This document shows, piece after piece, positions 32,602 through 41,708 of a DNA stretch of 64,000 nt. Below the pieces are notes generated by a model, which searched no databases, was not told the origin of the DNA, and saw nothing but the letters and a program-made list of their open reading frames with translations. How positions within the stretch are numbered: position 1 is the first letter of the stretch; each line of letters begins with the position of its first letter. The stretch lies in NCBI GenBank assembly GCA_019117495.1, contig DWZP01000027.1:1-64000 (forward strand), written 5' to 3'. Made by a program: the position numbers and the translations under genes. The stretch is from Fusicatenibacter_A intestinipullorum (GTDB lineage: Bacteria > Bacillota > Negativicutes > Acidaminococcales > Acidaminococcaceae).

Positions 32602-34509
32602 ATGATGAACCCCGATATGCTTTATGTTATCAGCCCCGAAGAACAGAACAGAGAAACACTGACCGAGATTTTAACAGCGCACCCGGAAATTAAATTCGTT
32701 TCCTTTATGGGTGTGGATTTTGCAGGCAACGATACTGACGAAAAAGTGCCTATCAGCCTGTTTTTGAAAGATATTGACGGCTTTCTGGAAGGCATGGCTG
32801 CCCAGACCGACGGCAGCTCCGTTGTGCTTACCGGCATTGCTACTTTAAATAACGCCCGCGTTGATATGAAAATCGACAGCAGCGTAAACTGGTATATTGA
32901 CTATAACTACGAACATTTTGATTCCGCCACCGGCAGAATGGTTGGCACGCTGCGTATTCCGTGCTTCCTTGTACACAACAACGTACGCGTTGACTCCCGT
33001 TCTATTCTGCACGATACGCTGGACTATGTTGAAAAAGAACTGCTGGAGCTCTTTAAAAAGCATCCTCAGGTTGCAGGTTTGGAACATATCAGCGGTGAAG
33101 ACATTGAAAAAATTATTTTCACCTGCGCAACCGAACTTGAATTCTGGGTAAAATCCCCGCGTGAAGATGCTCCGATTGAAGCATTAAGCTCCTCGCAGAT
33201 GATGCAGGAACAATACTGGCAGCGCTGCCGCGGCAACGTGCGCACCGCGCTGGAACAAACCGTGGAAATGCTGGAAGCCTACGGCCTTGGGCCTGAAATG
33301 GGCCATAAGGAATGCGGCGGCGTACGCGGACAGATTGACGACAACGGCCATATGACCCACGTTATGGAACAGCTGGAAGTAGACTGGAAATACAGCTATG
33401 GCGTACAGACTGCCGATAACGAACTTCTGGCGCGCATCATCGTTAAAGAAATTTTCCGCCTGAACGGTCTTGAAGTTTCCTTCCAGGCAAAGCCCGTTCC
33501 TGGCGTTGCCGGCAGCGGCGAACATACCCACGTTGGCATTGCCGCCAAAATGAAAAACGGCAAAGTTGTTAACCTGTTTGCACCGAAAGATATGCACACC
33601 GAATTCCTCTCTGCTGTTGGTTACGGTTCCATGATGGGGCTTTTGAAAAACTACGAAGTAATTAACCCCTTCATTTCTTCCACTATCGACTCTTTGAACC
33701 GTTTGAAACCCGGCTTTGAAGCACCTGTCTGCATCGTAACGTCGCTCGGCCTCAGCCCGGAAGTACCTTCCCGTAACCGTACCATTCTGGCAGGCTTAAT
33801 CCGCGATATCGACAGCCCGATGGCAACCCGTATTGAAATGCGTTCCCCGAACCCGTATACCAATACCTACCTTGCCATTGCAGCTTTCTATATCTCCATG
33901 CTGGACGGCATTAAAGCCTGCGTGGAATCCGGCAAAACGCTTAAGGAAATGGAAAACGAGCTGTCCAAAAAAGCGGGCGACGAAGGATTCTACCTTGAAA
34001 AAGACAGAGAATACCGCAGCGAGCATGACGTATTTGAAGACTACAACGAAGAAGAACGCGCCCACCTGTTTGGCAAACCGCCCGCAACCGTTTGGGAAAA
34101 CATGTGCGCCATTAAAAACTATCCGGAAAAAATTGCCGTGCTTACCACCGGCAACATTCTTAAAAAAGAATTTATCGAATCCTTTGCCAAAGGCGCTTTA
34201 ATCCGTTGGCAGACGGAACTTCTGAACAGAATTATTCCTGAATATCATAAGGAAATCTGCCTGATGAAAAAACTGCATGACGACGATAACCATACCACGC
34301 ATGATGCGGCAATGTGGGAAAAAATCGCCGCAATGCGCAACACCATGGCTAAAGACGTTACCGAGCAGCCGAGCCTGTTTACCATGACCCGCGAAGCATT
34401 TGCGAGAGGCGATTTTGACGCAGCTTCCAATTTGCAGCTGGAAATGGCAGAAATTATGCAGAAACTGAAAGCTCAGTACAACGAATATCAGCACAACATT
34501 ATCGACTAA
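32602..34509 (+). CDS. Glutamine synthetase, long form
   Basis: About 635 residues. Glutamine synthetase catalytic signatures are present in divergent form: TCATELEFWV (metal-binding E-x-E), KPVPGVAGSGEHTHVG (GSGxHxH), LNRLKPGFEAPVCIV, PSRNRTILAGL (NR, substrate loop) and ATRIEMRSPNPYTNTYLAIAAF. Compared with the ~450-residue GSI it has an insert and an extra ~130-residue helical tail (about 500-635). It makes glutamine from glutamate, ammonia and ATP. The start is either ATG 32602 or GTG 32593: AGGTG (32591) and a stronger AAAGGAG (32568) are both upstream, the latter separated by a GCGGC-gcaaa-GCCGC hairpin. Confidence 0.85.
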   Translation: MMNPDMLYVISPEEQNRETLTEILTAHPEIKFVSFMGVDFAGNDTDEKVPISLFLKDIDGFLEGMAAQTDGSSVVLTGIATLNNARVDMKIDSSVNWYIDYNYEHFDSATGRMVGTLRIPCFLVHNNVRVDSRSILHDTLDYVEKELLELFKKHPQVAGLEHISGEDIEKIIFTCATELEFWVKSPREDAPIEALSSSQMMQEQYWQRCRGNVRTALEQTVEMLEAYGLGPEMGHKECGGVRGQIDDNGHMTHVMEQLEVDWKYSYGVQTADNELLARIIVKEIFRLNGLEVSFQAKPVPGVAGSGEHTHVGIAAKMKNGKVVNLFAPKDMHTEFLSAVGYGSMMGLLKNYEVINPFISSTIDSLNRLKPGFEAPVCIVTSLGLSPEVPSRNRTILAGLIRDIDSPMATRIEMRSPNPYTNTYLAIAAFYISMLDGIKACVESGKTLKEMENELSKKAGDEGFYLEKDREYRSEHDVFEDYNEEERAHLFGKPPATVWENMCAIKNYPEKIAVLTTGNILKKEFIESFAKGALIRWQTELLNRIIPEYHKEICLMKKLHDDDNHTTHDAAMWEKIAAMRNTMAKDVTEQPSLFTMTREAFARGDFDAASNLQLEMAEIMQKLKAQYNEYQHNIID

Positions 34510-34534
34510 TGGCCAAATGAGGGAAGGCTGTTTA

Positions 34535-34568
34535 AACCCCCGGTACTTTATGTATCGGGGGTTAGTTT
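34535..34568 (+). terminator. Terminator of the glutamine synthetase gene
   Basis: AACCCCCG with CGGGGGTT hairpin, followed by a T-rich stretch. Confidence 0.75.
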
Positions 34569-34651
34569 ATATCTGCGCAAGCAAAAAGGTGCCAAATTGA
34601 ACATGTTATGATAAAATATAAGCACAATACAAGAATGGAGTGATTATATAA

Positions 34652-35143
34652 ATGGCTAAAGACAGTTCTTTTGACGTTGTTTCTCAGGTGGATATGCAGG
34701 AGATGGACAACGCAGTTAACCAGACCAAAAAGGAGATTGCCCAGCGTTACGATTTCCGCGGCAGCGACGCTAGCATTGAGCTGGAAGAAAAATGCATTAA
34801 GCTTGCCGCTGAAGACGAGTACAAACTGAATGCGATTATCGACATTCTGCGTGCGCGTATGGCTAAACGCGGCATTCCGCTGCGCTGCCTGGAACTGGGC
34901 AAGGTTGAGCCTGCCACCAAAGGCACTGTAAGGCAGACGCTGAATATTTTGCAGGGTATTCCCAAAGAAAAGGCCAAAGCCATTATTGCCGCCGTTAAAG
35001 CTACAAAATTAAAAGTAACTGCACAGATGCAGGATGACCAGGTAAGAATCAGCGGCGCTAAAAAAGATGATTTGCAGGCCGTAATACAAACTTTAAAAGC
35101 GGGAGATTTCGGCGTAGATTTGCAGTTTATTAACATGAGGTAA
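34652..35143 (+). CDS. yajQ: YajQ-family nucleotide-binding protein
   Basis: 163 residues, full length for the UPF0234/YajQ family: two ferredoxin-like halves. Family marks: SSFDVVSQVDMQEMDNAVNQ at the start, KEIAQRYDFRGSD (about 27-39) and DFGVDLQFINMR at the end. Homologues bind cyclic di-GMP or tRNA; the role here is open. GGAGTG precedes ATG 34652. It lies 4 bp before the adenine deaminase gene and is probably co-transcribed. Confidence 0.93.
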   Translation: MAKDSSFDVVSQVDMQEMDNAVNQTKKEIAQRYDFRGSDASIELEEKCIKLAAEDEYKLNAIIDILRARMAKRGIPLRCLELGKVEPATKGTVRQTLNILQGIPKEKAKAIIAAVKATKLKVTAQMQDDQVRISGAKKDDLQAVIQTLKAGDFGVDLQFINMR

Positions 35144-35147
35144 GATT

Positions 35148-36869
35148 ATGCGTGACGCAGAATTTGAACAAAGGCTGCTGCGTGTTGCCCGCGGGCTGGA
35201 AAAGGCTGACCTTGTTTTAAAGGGCGGCAATGTGTTTAACAGCTTTACCGGCGAGTGGGAAACGGCCGATGTTGCCGTATGCGGCAGCGTGATTGCCGGT
35301 ATTGGCAGCTACAAGGGTGCGGAAGAATACAATATGGCTGGCAAATATTTAACGCCGGGCTTTCTGGATGCGCATATGCACATTGAAAGCACAATGCTTG
35401 CTCCGCGCGAGCTGGCGCGCCTGCTGCTGTTAAACGGCGTTACCGGCATTTTTGCCGACCCGCATGAAATTGCCAACGTGCTTGGCACGGAAGGTTTGCA
35501 GTGGATGCTGGAGGAAACGGAAGATATGCCGCTTGACGTGTTTTTTATGCTGCCTTCGTGCGTACCGGCAACTGGCATGGAAACAAGCGGCGCAGTGCTG
35601 GAAGCAGATGCTTTGCAGCCGTTTTTGAGGCATCCGCGTGTGCTTGGCCTGGGTGAGATGATGAATTACCCCGGCGTTTTGTACGGCGATGAGGGCGTAA
35701 TGAAAAAAATGGCGCTGGTGCGCGGTGGTATTTGCGACGGGCACGGACCGGGCATCAGCGGCAGCGATTTAAACGCTTACCTTGCTGCCGGCGTAACAAG
35801 CGACCATGAGGCTACAACCTGGCAGGAGGGCATTGAAAAAATACGCCGCGGCTGCTATTTAATGCTGCGCGAGGCAAGCGGCGCGCACAACCTGCTGGAA
35901 CTGCTGCAGTGCGTTACACCGCTGAACAGCCGCCGCTGCTGCATGGCAACGGACGACCGCCATTTGGATGAACTGGTAACGCAGGGCAGCATTAACTATA
36001 TGCTGGAAATTGGCGTTACGCACGGCTACGCGGCGGAAATGCTTTTGCAGATGGCAACTCTGAACACGGCCGAACGTTTCCGCCTGCATTACAGGGGCGC
36101 TTTGGCGCCTGGCTATCTGGCAGATATTAACGTGCTGACCAATTTACAGGACTTTACGCCGCAGTTTGTGTTTAAAAACGGCAAAAAAGTTGTACAGAAC
36201 GGCAAACTGCTGTGGGAGAGCGAGCCTTATCTTAAACCCACCGCTGCGGGAACAAACATTAAGGATTTGGACAGCAGCAGGCTGAAAATTATGGCAGAGG
36301 CTGATAAAAATATTAAGGTTATCCGCATTGTGCCGGAGCAGATTTTAACCGAAGCGCGCTTAGAAAAGCCTTTGTGCATTAACGGTAAGGCCGTAAGCGA
36401 TACTTCGCGTGATATTTTAAAGCTGGCAGTGTTTGAGCGCCACCATGCAACAGGCAATGTTGGGCTTGGCTTTGTACAGGGGCTTAAATTAAAACGCGGG
36501 GCAGTTGCTTCTACCGTTGCACACGATTCGCACAATTTAATTGTGGCGGGCACTAACGATGCCGATATGCTGACGGCTGCCGCAGCACTGCGCAAAGAAG
36601 GCGGCGGTATTGCCGTGGCGCTGGACGGCGAGGTAAAAGCCATTTTGCCGCTGCCGTTTGCAGGGCTGATGAGCGACCAGCGCATGGAATTTGTTAACAG
36701 GCGCTTAAAGCAGCTGCGCTATTGGACGGCGGAGCTTGGTGTGCCGGAAGGGCTAAATGTGTTTATGGTGCTTTCGTTCCTGGCATTGCCGGTAATACCG
36801 CATCTGCGCTTAACCGATAAAGGCCTTGCTGATGTTGATAAATTTGCCTTAACAGGTTTATGGGCATAA
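35148..36869 (+). CDS. ade: Adenine deaminase
   Basis: 573 residues. Converts adenine to hypoxanthine and ammonia (purine salvage). Amidohydrolase fold with metal ligands in GFLDAHMHIEST (H-x-H, about 65-76), further His and Asp in CDGHGPGISG and TSDHEATT, and the family C-terminal domain (FERHHATGNVGLGFVQGL; VAHDSHNLIVAGTNDADML, about 420-470). The VAHDSHN and H-residues near 430 distinguish Ade from urease-like relatives. 573 residues is the usual length. Confidence 0.95.
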   Translation: MRDAEFEQRLLRVARGLEKADLVLKGGNVFNSFTGEWETADVAVCGSVIAGIGSYKGAEEYNMAGKYLTPGFLDAHMHIESTMLAPRELARLLLLNGVTGIFADPHEIANVLGTEGLQWMLEETEDMPLDVFFMLPSCVPATGMETSGAVLEADALQPFLRHPRVLGLGEMMNYPGVLYGDEGVMKKMALVRGGICDGHGPGISGSDLNAYLAAGVTSDHEATTWQEGIEKIRRGCYLMLREASGAHNLLELLQCVTPLNSRRCCMATDDRHLDELVTQGSINYMLEIGVTHGYAAEMLLQMATLNTAERFRLHYRGALAPGYLADINVLTNLQDFTPQFVFKNGKKVVQNGKLLWESEPYLKPTAAGTNIKDLDSSRLKIMAEADKNIKVIRIVPEQILTEARLEKPLCINGKAVSDTSRDILKLAVFERHHATGNVGLGFVQGLKLKRGAVASTVAHDSHNLIVAGTNDADMLTAAAALRKEGGGIAVALDGEVKAILPLPFAGLMSDQRMEFVNRRLKQLRYWTAELGVPEGLNVFMVLSFLALPVIPHLRLTDKGLADVDKFALTGLWA

Positions 36870-36876
36870 AAAAATA

Positions 36877-36915
36877 CCACATTGGGCAGTAACGCTCAAT
36901 GTGGTTAATTTTTTG
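36877..36915 (+). terminator. Shared terminator of ade and the GltA-like gene
   Basis: ACCACATTG pairs with CAATGTGGT; T6 on the plus strand and A-rich on the other side, serving converging genes. Confidence 0.8.
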
Positions 36916-36916
36916 C

Positions 36917-38308
36917 TTATTTTAGGTTTTCGGGTACTTCTTCACATTCGGCCAGCAGCTTTTTTGCGTCGATATACTGCGCAATGCCTGCCGCAACCTT
37001 TTTGGATTCCTTCATGGCAAGTACCACGGTAGCAGGACCGTGTACCACGTCGCCGCTGCTGAATACGCCTGCACGTGTGGTCATGCCATAGGGGCGCTCA
37101 CGCGTAATAACAAAGCCGCGGTCATCAACCTGAATGCCTTTGGTGGTAGAAACAATTCTTGCTGCCGGGCGCTGGCCGATAGCCAGAATTACGCAGTCGC
37201 ACGGCAGGGCAACCTGGCCGCCTTCTTCAATAAACTGCCCTTCTTCCGTTTTAACAATGTTCTGCACCAAAAGCCCTGCAAGCTCTGTTTCGTCGCTTTC
37301 GGAAGCTTTCTGGCGCATGGCGTTAAGCGCGCGCATTTGTTTTTTGTTAAGGTAGGCAATGGGCTGTTGCAAAAAGTTAAACTGCACGCCTTCTTTAACG
37401 GCTGCTTCGTATTCGGAGGGGAAGCAGGAAATCTCGGCTTCCGTTTTGTGGTAAACAACCGTAACATTTTTAGCGCCGCGGCGGATTGCCGTGCGTGCGG
37501 CATCCATAGCCACGTTGCCTGCGCCGATAACGATAACGTTATCGCCGACATGTAGCAATGTTTCGCTTTCGTCCAGTTTGCCGCTGTCGGAAAGCACAAC
37601 CATGCGCAGGAAGTAGGTGGCGGTTAAAATGCCGGTAAGTTCTTTGCCGGGAATGTTGAGCGTACGCGGCAGGGAAGTGCCGGTACCCATGAATATTGCG
37701 TCATAGCCCATGTTGAACAAATCGTCAACGGTGTAATCGGGGCCGATGAGGGTATTTGTTTTAATTTCCACGCCAAGGTGCAGCAGTTCTTTAATTTCGC
37801 GGCGCACCACGTCTTTGTTCAGGCGGAATTCCGGAATGCCGAACAGTAAAATGCCGCCGGGTTCGGACTGGCCTTCAAAAATGGTAACGGCAAAATTCAT
37901 TTTGGCAAGGTCGCCTGCAACGGTAAGGCCTGCCGGTCCGCTGCCGATAACGGCTACTTTACCGCGTTTGCCGGTAGAAGGCGGCAGCGGTTTTAAATTG
38001 TTTTCGTGGGCAAAATCGGCAATAAACATTTCCAAACTGCCGATTTCAATGCCGTGTTTGTTTTTGGCCAAAACGCAGTGCGCTTCACACTGGCGTTCAT
38101 GCGGGCATACCCTGCCGCAAATGGCGGGCAGGTTGCTGCGCTCGGAGATAATTTCGTAGGCAAGCCCGATGTTGCCTTCGCTTAAAGCGCGGATAAATTG
38201 CGGAATATTGTTTTCTATCGGGCAGCCCGTGCGGCAAAGCGGACGGGCACAGTTTAAACAGCGCCTTGCTTCGTTGATTGCTTCGGAAGTAGTCATGCGC
38301 CTGCTCAT
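36917..38308 (-). CDS. gltA: NAD(P)H oxidoreductase, glutamate synthase small subunit-like (GltA/NfnB/SudA type)
   Basis: 463 residues. An N-terminal Fe-S domain has two Cys clusters (CLNCARPLCRTGCP; CGRVCPHERQCEAHC, about 18-80). Two Rossmann folds follow: FAD site VAVIGSGPAGLTVAGDLAKM (about 118) and NADPH site VIVIGAGNVAMDAARTAIRRGA (about 260). SGDVVHGPATVV near the end is the second FAD contact. The length fits a stand-alone subunit; no large glutamate synthase subunit or ferredoxin partner is adjacent, so NfnB/SudA-like transhydrogenase activity is equally possible. Confidence 0.85.
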   Translation of the reverse strand: MSRRMTTSEAINEARRCLNCARPLCRTGCPIENNIPQFIRALSEGNIGLAYEIISERSNLPAICGRVCPHERQCEAHCVLAKNKHGIEIGSLEMFIADFAHENNLKPLPPSTGKRGKVAVIGSGPAGLTVAGDLAKMNFAVTIFEGQSEPGGILLFGIPEFRLNKDVVRREIKELLHLGVEIKTNTLIGPDYTVDDLFNMGYDAIFMGTGTSLPRTLNIPGKELTGILTATYFLRMVVLSDSGKLDESETLLHVGDNVIVIGAGNVAMDAARTAIRRGAKNVTVVYHKTEAEISCFPSEYEAAVKEGVQFNFLQQPIAYLNKKQMRALNAMRQKASESDETELAGLLVQNIVKTEEGQFIEEGGQVALPCDCVILAIGQRPAARIVSTTKGIQVDDRGFVITRERPYGMTTRAGVFSSGDVVHGPATVVLAMKESKKVAAGIAQYIDAKKLLAECEEVPENLK

Positions 38309-38529
38309 TATTCTTCACCTCGTGTTGTATTTTATCTGTTTTTAAACGGCGTTAAAATTTGTTGCTAATTTATTTTAGCATAATCAGGCGCTAAAGTGCA
38401 AACAACTTTACAAAATATCGTGGCAGAAAATTAAATTTACATTAAAGAGAACTTGATGATTAAAAAAATCGCATATTTGTGTTATAATAATAGTATATTT
38501 TATTTAATTTGATAAAGGAGAAAAGCGTT

Positions 38530-39837
38530 GTGAATAAAGATGAATTAAAAGCTAAAGTGTGTGCGGCTATTGACGATTATAAAGATAAAATTGCCGCTAT
38601 CGCCGACAGTATAGCTGATGAGCCGGAGCTTGGCTTTAAAGAAGTAAAAACATCTGCCAAAGTTGCGGCGTTTATGCGTGAGCTTGGTATTGAACCGCAA
38701 ACAGGCCTTGCTATTACCGGTGTAAAAGCAAGGGTGAAAGGAGCGAAACCGGGCCCGACAGCTGCTGTTTTGGGAGAACTTGATGCTGTCGGATGCCCGG
38801 ACAGCTGCAAGGCCGATCCGCTTACAGGTGCTGCTCATGCCTGTGGCCATAACTTGCAGATTGCAGTAATGCTGGCTGTTTGCTGTGGTATTGTAAAGTC
38901 CGGTGCCGCACAATATTTCAGTGGTGATGCTGTATTTTTCGGCGTACCGGCGGAAGAGTATGTTGAAATTGAATATCGCAAACGCCTTGCTGAAGAAGGC
39001 AGGATACACTTTTTAAGCGGTAAAGGCCAGCTTATTTATGAAGGTGCTTTTGATGACATTGACATGGCAATGCAGATGCACGCCGATAAAAATATGCCGG
39101 AGCCTACTGTTTCTGTTGGTGAATCAAGCAATGGTTTTATCGGTAAAACCATTCAATATGTGGGCAAAACGTCGCACGCGGCAGATGCACCTGATCAGGG
39201 AATTAATGCACTTAACGCTGCTATGTTGGGGCTGATGGGCATTAACGCACTGCGTGAAACTTTCCGCGAGCGTGATGTAGTGCGTGTACATCCGATTATT
39301 ACCAAAGGCGGCGACCTTGTTAACAGCGTTCCTGCTGATGTGCGCATTGAAACCTATGTGCGTGCCAAAACAATGGAAGCAATTGAACAAACACATTATA
39401 AAGTTGATGCGGCTTTAAAAGCTGGCGGCGATGCAATCGGTGCACAAACCATTATTCACACTTTACCGGGTATGCTGCCTTTATCATGCAATAAAACCAT
39501 GAATGAGCTTTTTGTAAAAAATGCCCAAATTGCCAATCCGCAGGTTAATGTTAAGGACGCAGGACATTTTAGTGCATCTACCGACATGGGAGATGTATCG
39601 CACCTGATGCCGGTAATTCATCCGTTTATCGGTGGCGTGGACGGCTTTTTACATACAGCAGATTTTCACGTTGTAGATTTTGATGCTGCTGTTATTTTGC
39701 CAGCCAAAGCTTTTGCCATGATGCTGGTAGATCTTTTGGCAGACGATGCCGCAGAAGGCAAAAAAATACTGGCAGAACATAAGCCGCTTATGACGAAGAA
39801 AGAATATATTGAAAAGCTGGAAAGCTATTTCAGTTAA
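38530..39837 (+). CDS. M20-family amidohydrolase/peptidase
   Basis: 435 residues, M20D-like zinc amidohydrolase (AbgA/carboxypeptidase relatives). Metal-binding blocks: LGELDAVGCPD, AAHACGHNLQ (H-x-C-G-H-x; about 102), PAEEY (catalytic Glu, about 138) and MQMHADKN; a lid domain sits in the middle (KTIQYVGKTSHAADAPDQGINAL). GTG 38530 is 9 nt after AAGGAG. The gene leads a three-gene set with two small membrane proteins, so it may cleave a peptide or N-acyl compound brought in by them. Bases here are more AT-rich than the neighbours. Confidence 0.85.
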   Translation: MNKDELKAKVCAAIDDYKDKIAAIADSIADEPELGFKEVKTSAKVAAFMRELGIEPQTGLAITGVKARVKGAKPGPTAAVLGELDAVGCPDSCKADPLTGAAHACGHNLQIAVMLAVCCGIVKSGAAQYFSGDAVFFGVPAEEYVEIEYRKRLAEEGRIHFLSGKGQLIYEGAFDDIDMAMQMHADKNMPEPTVSVGESSNGFIGKTIQYVGKTSHAADAPDQGINALNAAMLGLMGINALRETFRERDVVRVHPIITKGGDLVNSVPADVRIETYVRAKTMEAIEQTHYKVDAALKAGGDAIGAQTIIHTLPGMLPLSCNKTMNELFVKNAQIANPQVNVKDAGHFSASTDMGDVSHLMPVIHPFIGGVDGFLHTADFHVVDFDAAVILPAKAFAMMLVDLLADDAAEGKKILAEHKPLMTKKEYIEKLESYFS

Positions 39838-39855
39838 TTATTAGGGGGGATTATT

Positions 39856-40656
39856 GTGTATAATTTTAAGCTGCACGCTATAGTGCTAATTTTGATTATT
39901 GCTGCTGAAATGATTGGCAATATTTCTTTTAAAATAGGTATTGGTACTATTGTACTTTTGCCGATGCTGTACGCGTTGATTATGGGCATTTTTACAGCTC
40001 CTAAATTTTTAAAAATTGTTAATCTGAAAGATATGAATGATGCAAGTTCGCTTATCGGCATTACGCTGATGCTTTTAATGGCACGCTATGGAACTTTGGT
40101 AGGACCTACATTGCCTGAAATTTTAAAAGCTTCCCCGGCACTTGTTTTGCAGGAATTTGGTAACCTCGGTACAGTGCTGCTTGGCATTCCTGTTGCAATG
40201 TACTTTGGTTTAAAACGCGAAGCTATCGGCGCAGCACATTCTATTGCCCGCGAACCGAACGTGGCTCTTATCGGCGAACGCTATGGTCTTGACAGTGCTG
40301 AAGGACGCGGAGTTATGGGTGTTTATATCAGCGGCACTGTATTTGGTACAATTTTCTTTGGTATTTTGGCAAGCCTTGCCGCAGCGTATCTGCCTGTTCA
40401 TCCTTATGCGCTGGCAATGGCAGCAGGCGTAGGCTCCGCTAGTATGATGACCGCAGCAGTTGGTTCGCTTACTGTAATGTATCCTGATATGGCAGAACAG
40501 ATTGCGGCATTTGGTGCAGCAAGCAATATGCTTTCCGGCCTTGACGGTGTGTATATGTCCATTTGGATGGCACTGCCGCTTAGTGAATGGCTTTACAAGA
40601 GAATTTATAAATTTAAATATGGTGTTGAACCTTCCGGGGAGGATGCTGCAAAATGA
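39856..40656 (+). CDS. DUF3100-type membrane protein
   Basis: 266 residues, about 7 membrane helices. Gly- and Ser-rich helices (AMAAGVGSASMMTAAVGSLTVMYPDM, about 195-220) are like the core of DUF3100 proteins, a putative transporter family. GTG 39856 follows AGGGGGG. It overlaps the next gene by 4 nt and probably forms a two-part transporter with it. Substrate unknown; the M20 enzyme upstream suggests an amide or short peptide. Confidence 0.7.
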   Translation: MYNFKLHAIVLILIIAAEMIGNISFKIGIGTIVLLPMLYALIMGIFTAPKFLKIVNLKDMNDASSLIGITLMLLMARYGTLVGPTLPEILKASPALVLQEFGNLGTVLLGIPVAMYFGLKREAIGAAHSIAREPNVALIGERYGLDSAEGRGVMGVYISGTVFGTIFFGILASLAAAYLPVHPYALAMAAGVGSASMMTAAVGSLTVMYPDMAEQIAAFGAASNMLSGLDGVYMSIWMALPLSEWLYKRIYKFKYGVEPSGEDAAK

Positions 40657-41099
40657 CTTTAAAAGATTCGCTTATAGTATTATTTATCGTTGGAGCAATG
40701 TCGTTAGTTGCCAATGTTATCGGAACGCCTTATGGCGTCATTGAATCAATTCCCGGTCTGTTAATTTTAATTGCTATGGCTATTACTGGTATGGCAATGG
40801 CCAAGTTTTTGCCCGGCAATATTCCGGCTGTTGCTTATGTGGTAACGCTGGCTTGTCTGCTTTCATATCCCGGTGTTCCCGGTAGTGAATATGTAAATGC
40901 ATACGTTAAAAAAGTTGGCTTTTTGCAGTTGTGCACTCCTATTCTGGCGTATGCCGGTGTTTCTATAGGCAAGGACTTGGATGCATTCGCAAAAAGCGGC
41001 TGGCGAATTGTTGTTATTTCCTGCATAGTTTTTATCGGTACCTATATCGGATCAGCAGTTATTGCACAGTGTATTTTAAAAGCGTTGGGACAAATCTAA
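40653..41099 (+). CDS. Small membrane protein, partner of the DUF3100 protein
   Basis: 148 residues, 4-5 membrane helices (TLKDSLIVLFIVGAMSLVAN; ...YVVTLACLLSYPGVPG; ILAYAGVSIGKDLDAF). Not firmly assigned; the helix pattern recalls half of DUF340/KdgT-like carriers, suggesting a split transporter with the preceding gene, to which it is joined by an ATGA overlap. Confidence 0.65.
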   Translation: MTLKDSLIVLFIVGAMSLVANVIGTPYGVIESIPGLLILIAMAITGMAMAKFLPGNIPAVAYVVTLACLLSYPGVPGSEYVNAYVKKVGFLQLCTPILAYAGVSIGKDLDAFAKSGWRIVVISCIVFIGTYIGSAVIAQCILKALGQI

Positions 41100-41207
41100 A
41101 CGGCATAACTTTTTCGCCACTTTGTATTTTTATCGCCCGCGGCATATTGAATTTGCGGCGGGGATAAAGTACAATTAAATATAGATTTAAATGTGGAGGT
41201 AAATATT

Positions 41208-41654
41208 ATGTCCGAAATTTTAGCAACTGCTGAATTTTCCAGCGTTATTCATAATAACGAAGTCTGCGAAGAAATTGTAAAATGGGGCAACAAAAACGGC
41301 TATCCGCTTACCAAAGCAAAGCTTTATAATTCGCTTGGCGGCGCTTATGTTGGTTTTGCCCCCGGCTATTTAATTAAAGCTACCCGCCGTCCGCCCGTAC
41401 CAGGCGGCTGGGATGTTACCGTTGAAACCTATGATGCCGAAACACGCATCATTCCGCTTAACGTTAACAAAGAAACCGGCGAAGCCAACCGCTTTATTTT
41501 AAAAATGATTGAAGAATACAAAAAAGAAGGCCTTACCATGGAAATGGAAGAAAAATGGTATGAATCTTACGGTACTTACCTGCGCGATTTAAAAGTTACG
41601 GGCCATCCGATTTTGATTAACGCTTTTGAAGACTTTATCGAAAACATGAGATAA
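41208..41654 (+). CDS. Conserved-looking hypothetical protein
   Basis: 148 residues, no signal or membrane helix; not recognised. A Gly-rich centre (LGGAYVGFAPGYLIKATRRPPVPGGWDV, about 48-75) is followed by a strand and two charged helices (KETGEANRFILKMIEEYKKEG). GGAGGT lies 8 nt before ATG 41208. Single gene with its own terminator; 41100-41207 has no other gene. Confidence 0.6.
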   Translation: MSEILATAEFSSVIHNNEVCEEIVKWGNKNGYPLTKAKLYNSLGGAYVGFAPGYLIKATRRPPVPGGWDVTVETYDAETRIIPLNVNKETGEANRFILKMIEEYKKEGLTMEMEEKWYESYGTYLRDLKVTGHPILINAFEDFIENMR

Positions 41655-41660
41655 AAAATT

Positions 41661-41693
41661 AACCGGAGTAATTAAGTTTACTCCGGTTTTTCT
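41661..41693 (+). terminator. Terminator of the hypothetical gene at 41208
   Basis: AACCGGAGTA pairs with TACTCCGGTT, then TTTCTTT; it also faces the end of the ABC-F gene. Confidence 0.82.
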
Positions 41694-41708
41694 TTGCTGT
41701 TTTTAGTT

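Noticed and set aside
38530..41099. Genomic island
   Set aside because: The region is somewhat AT-rich, but there is no integrase, direct repeat or tRNA boundary; only the three-gene set is noted.
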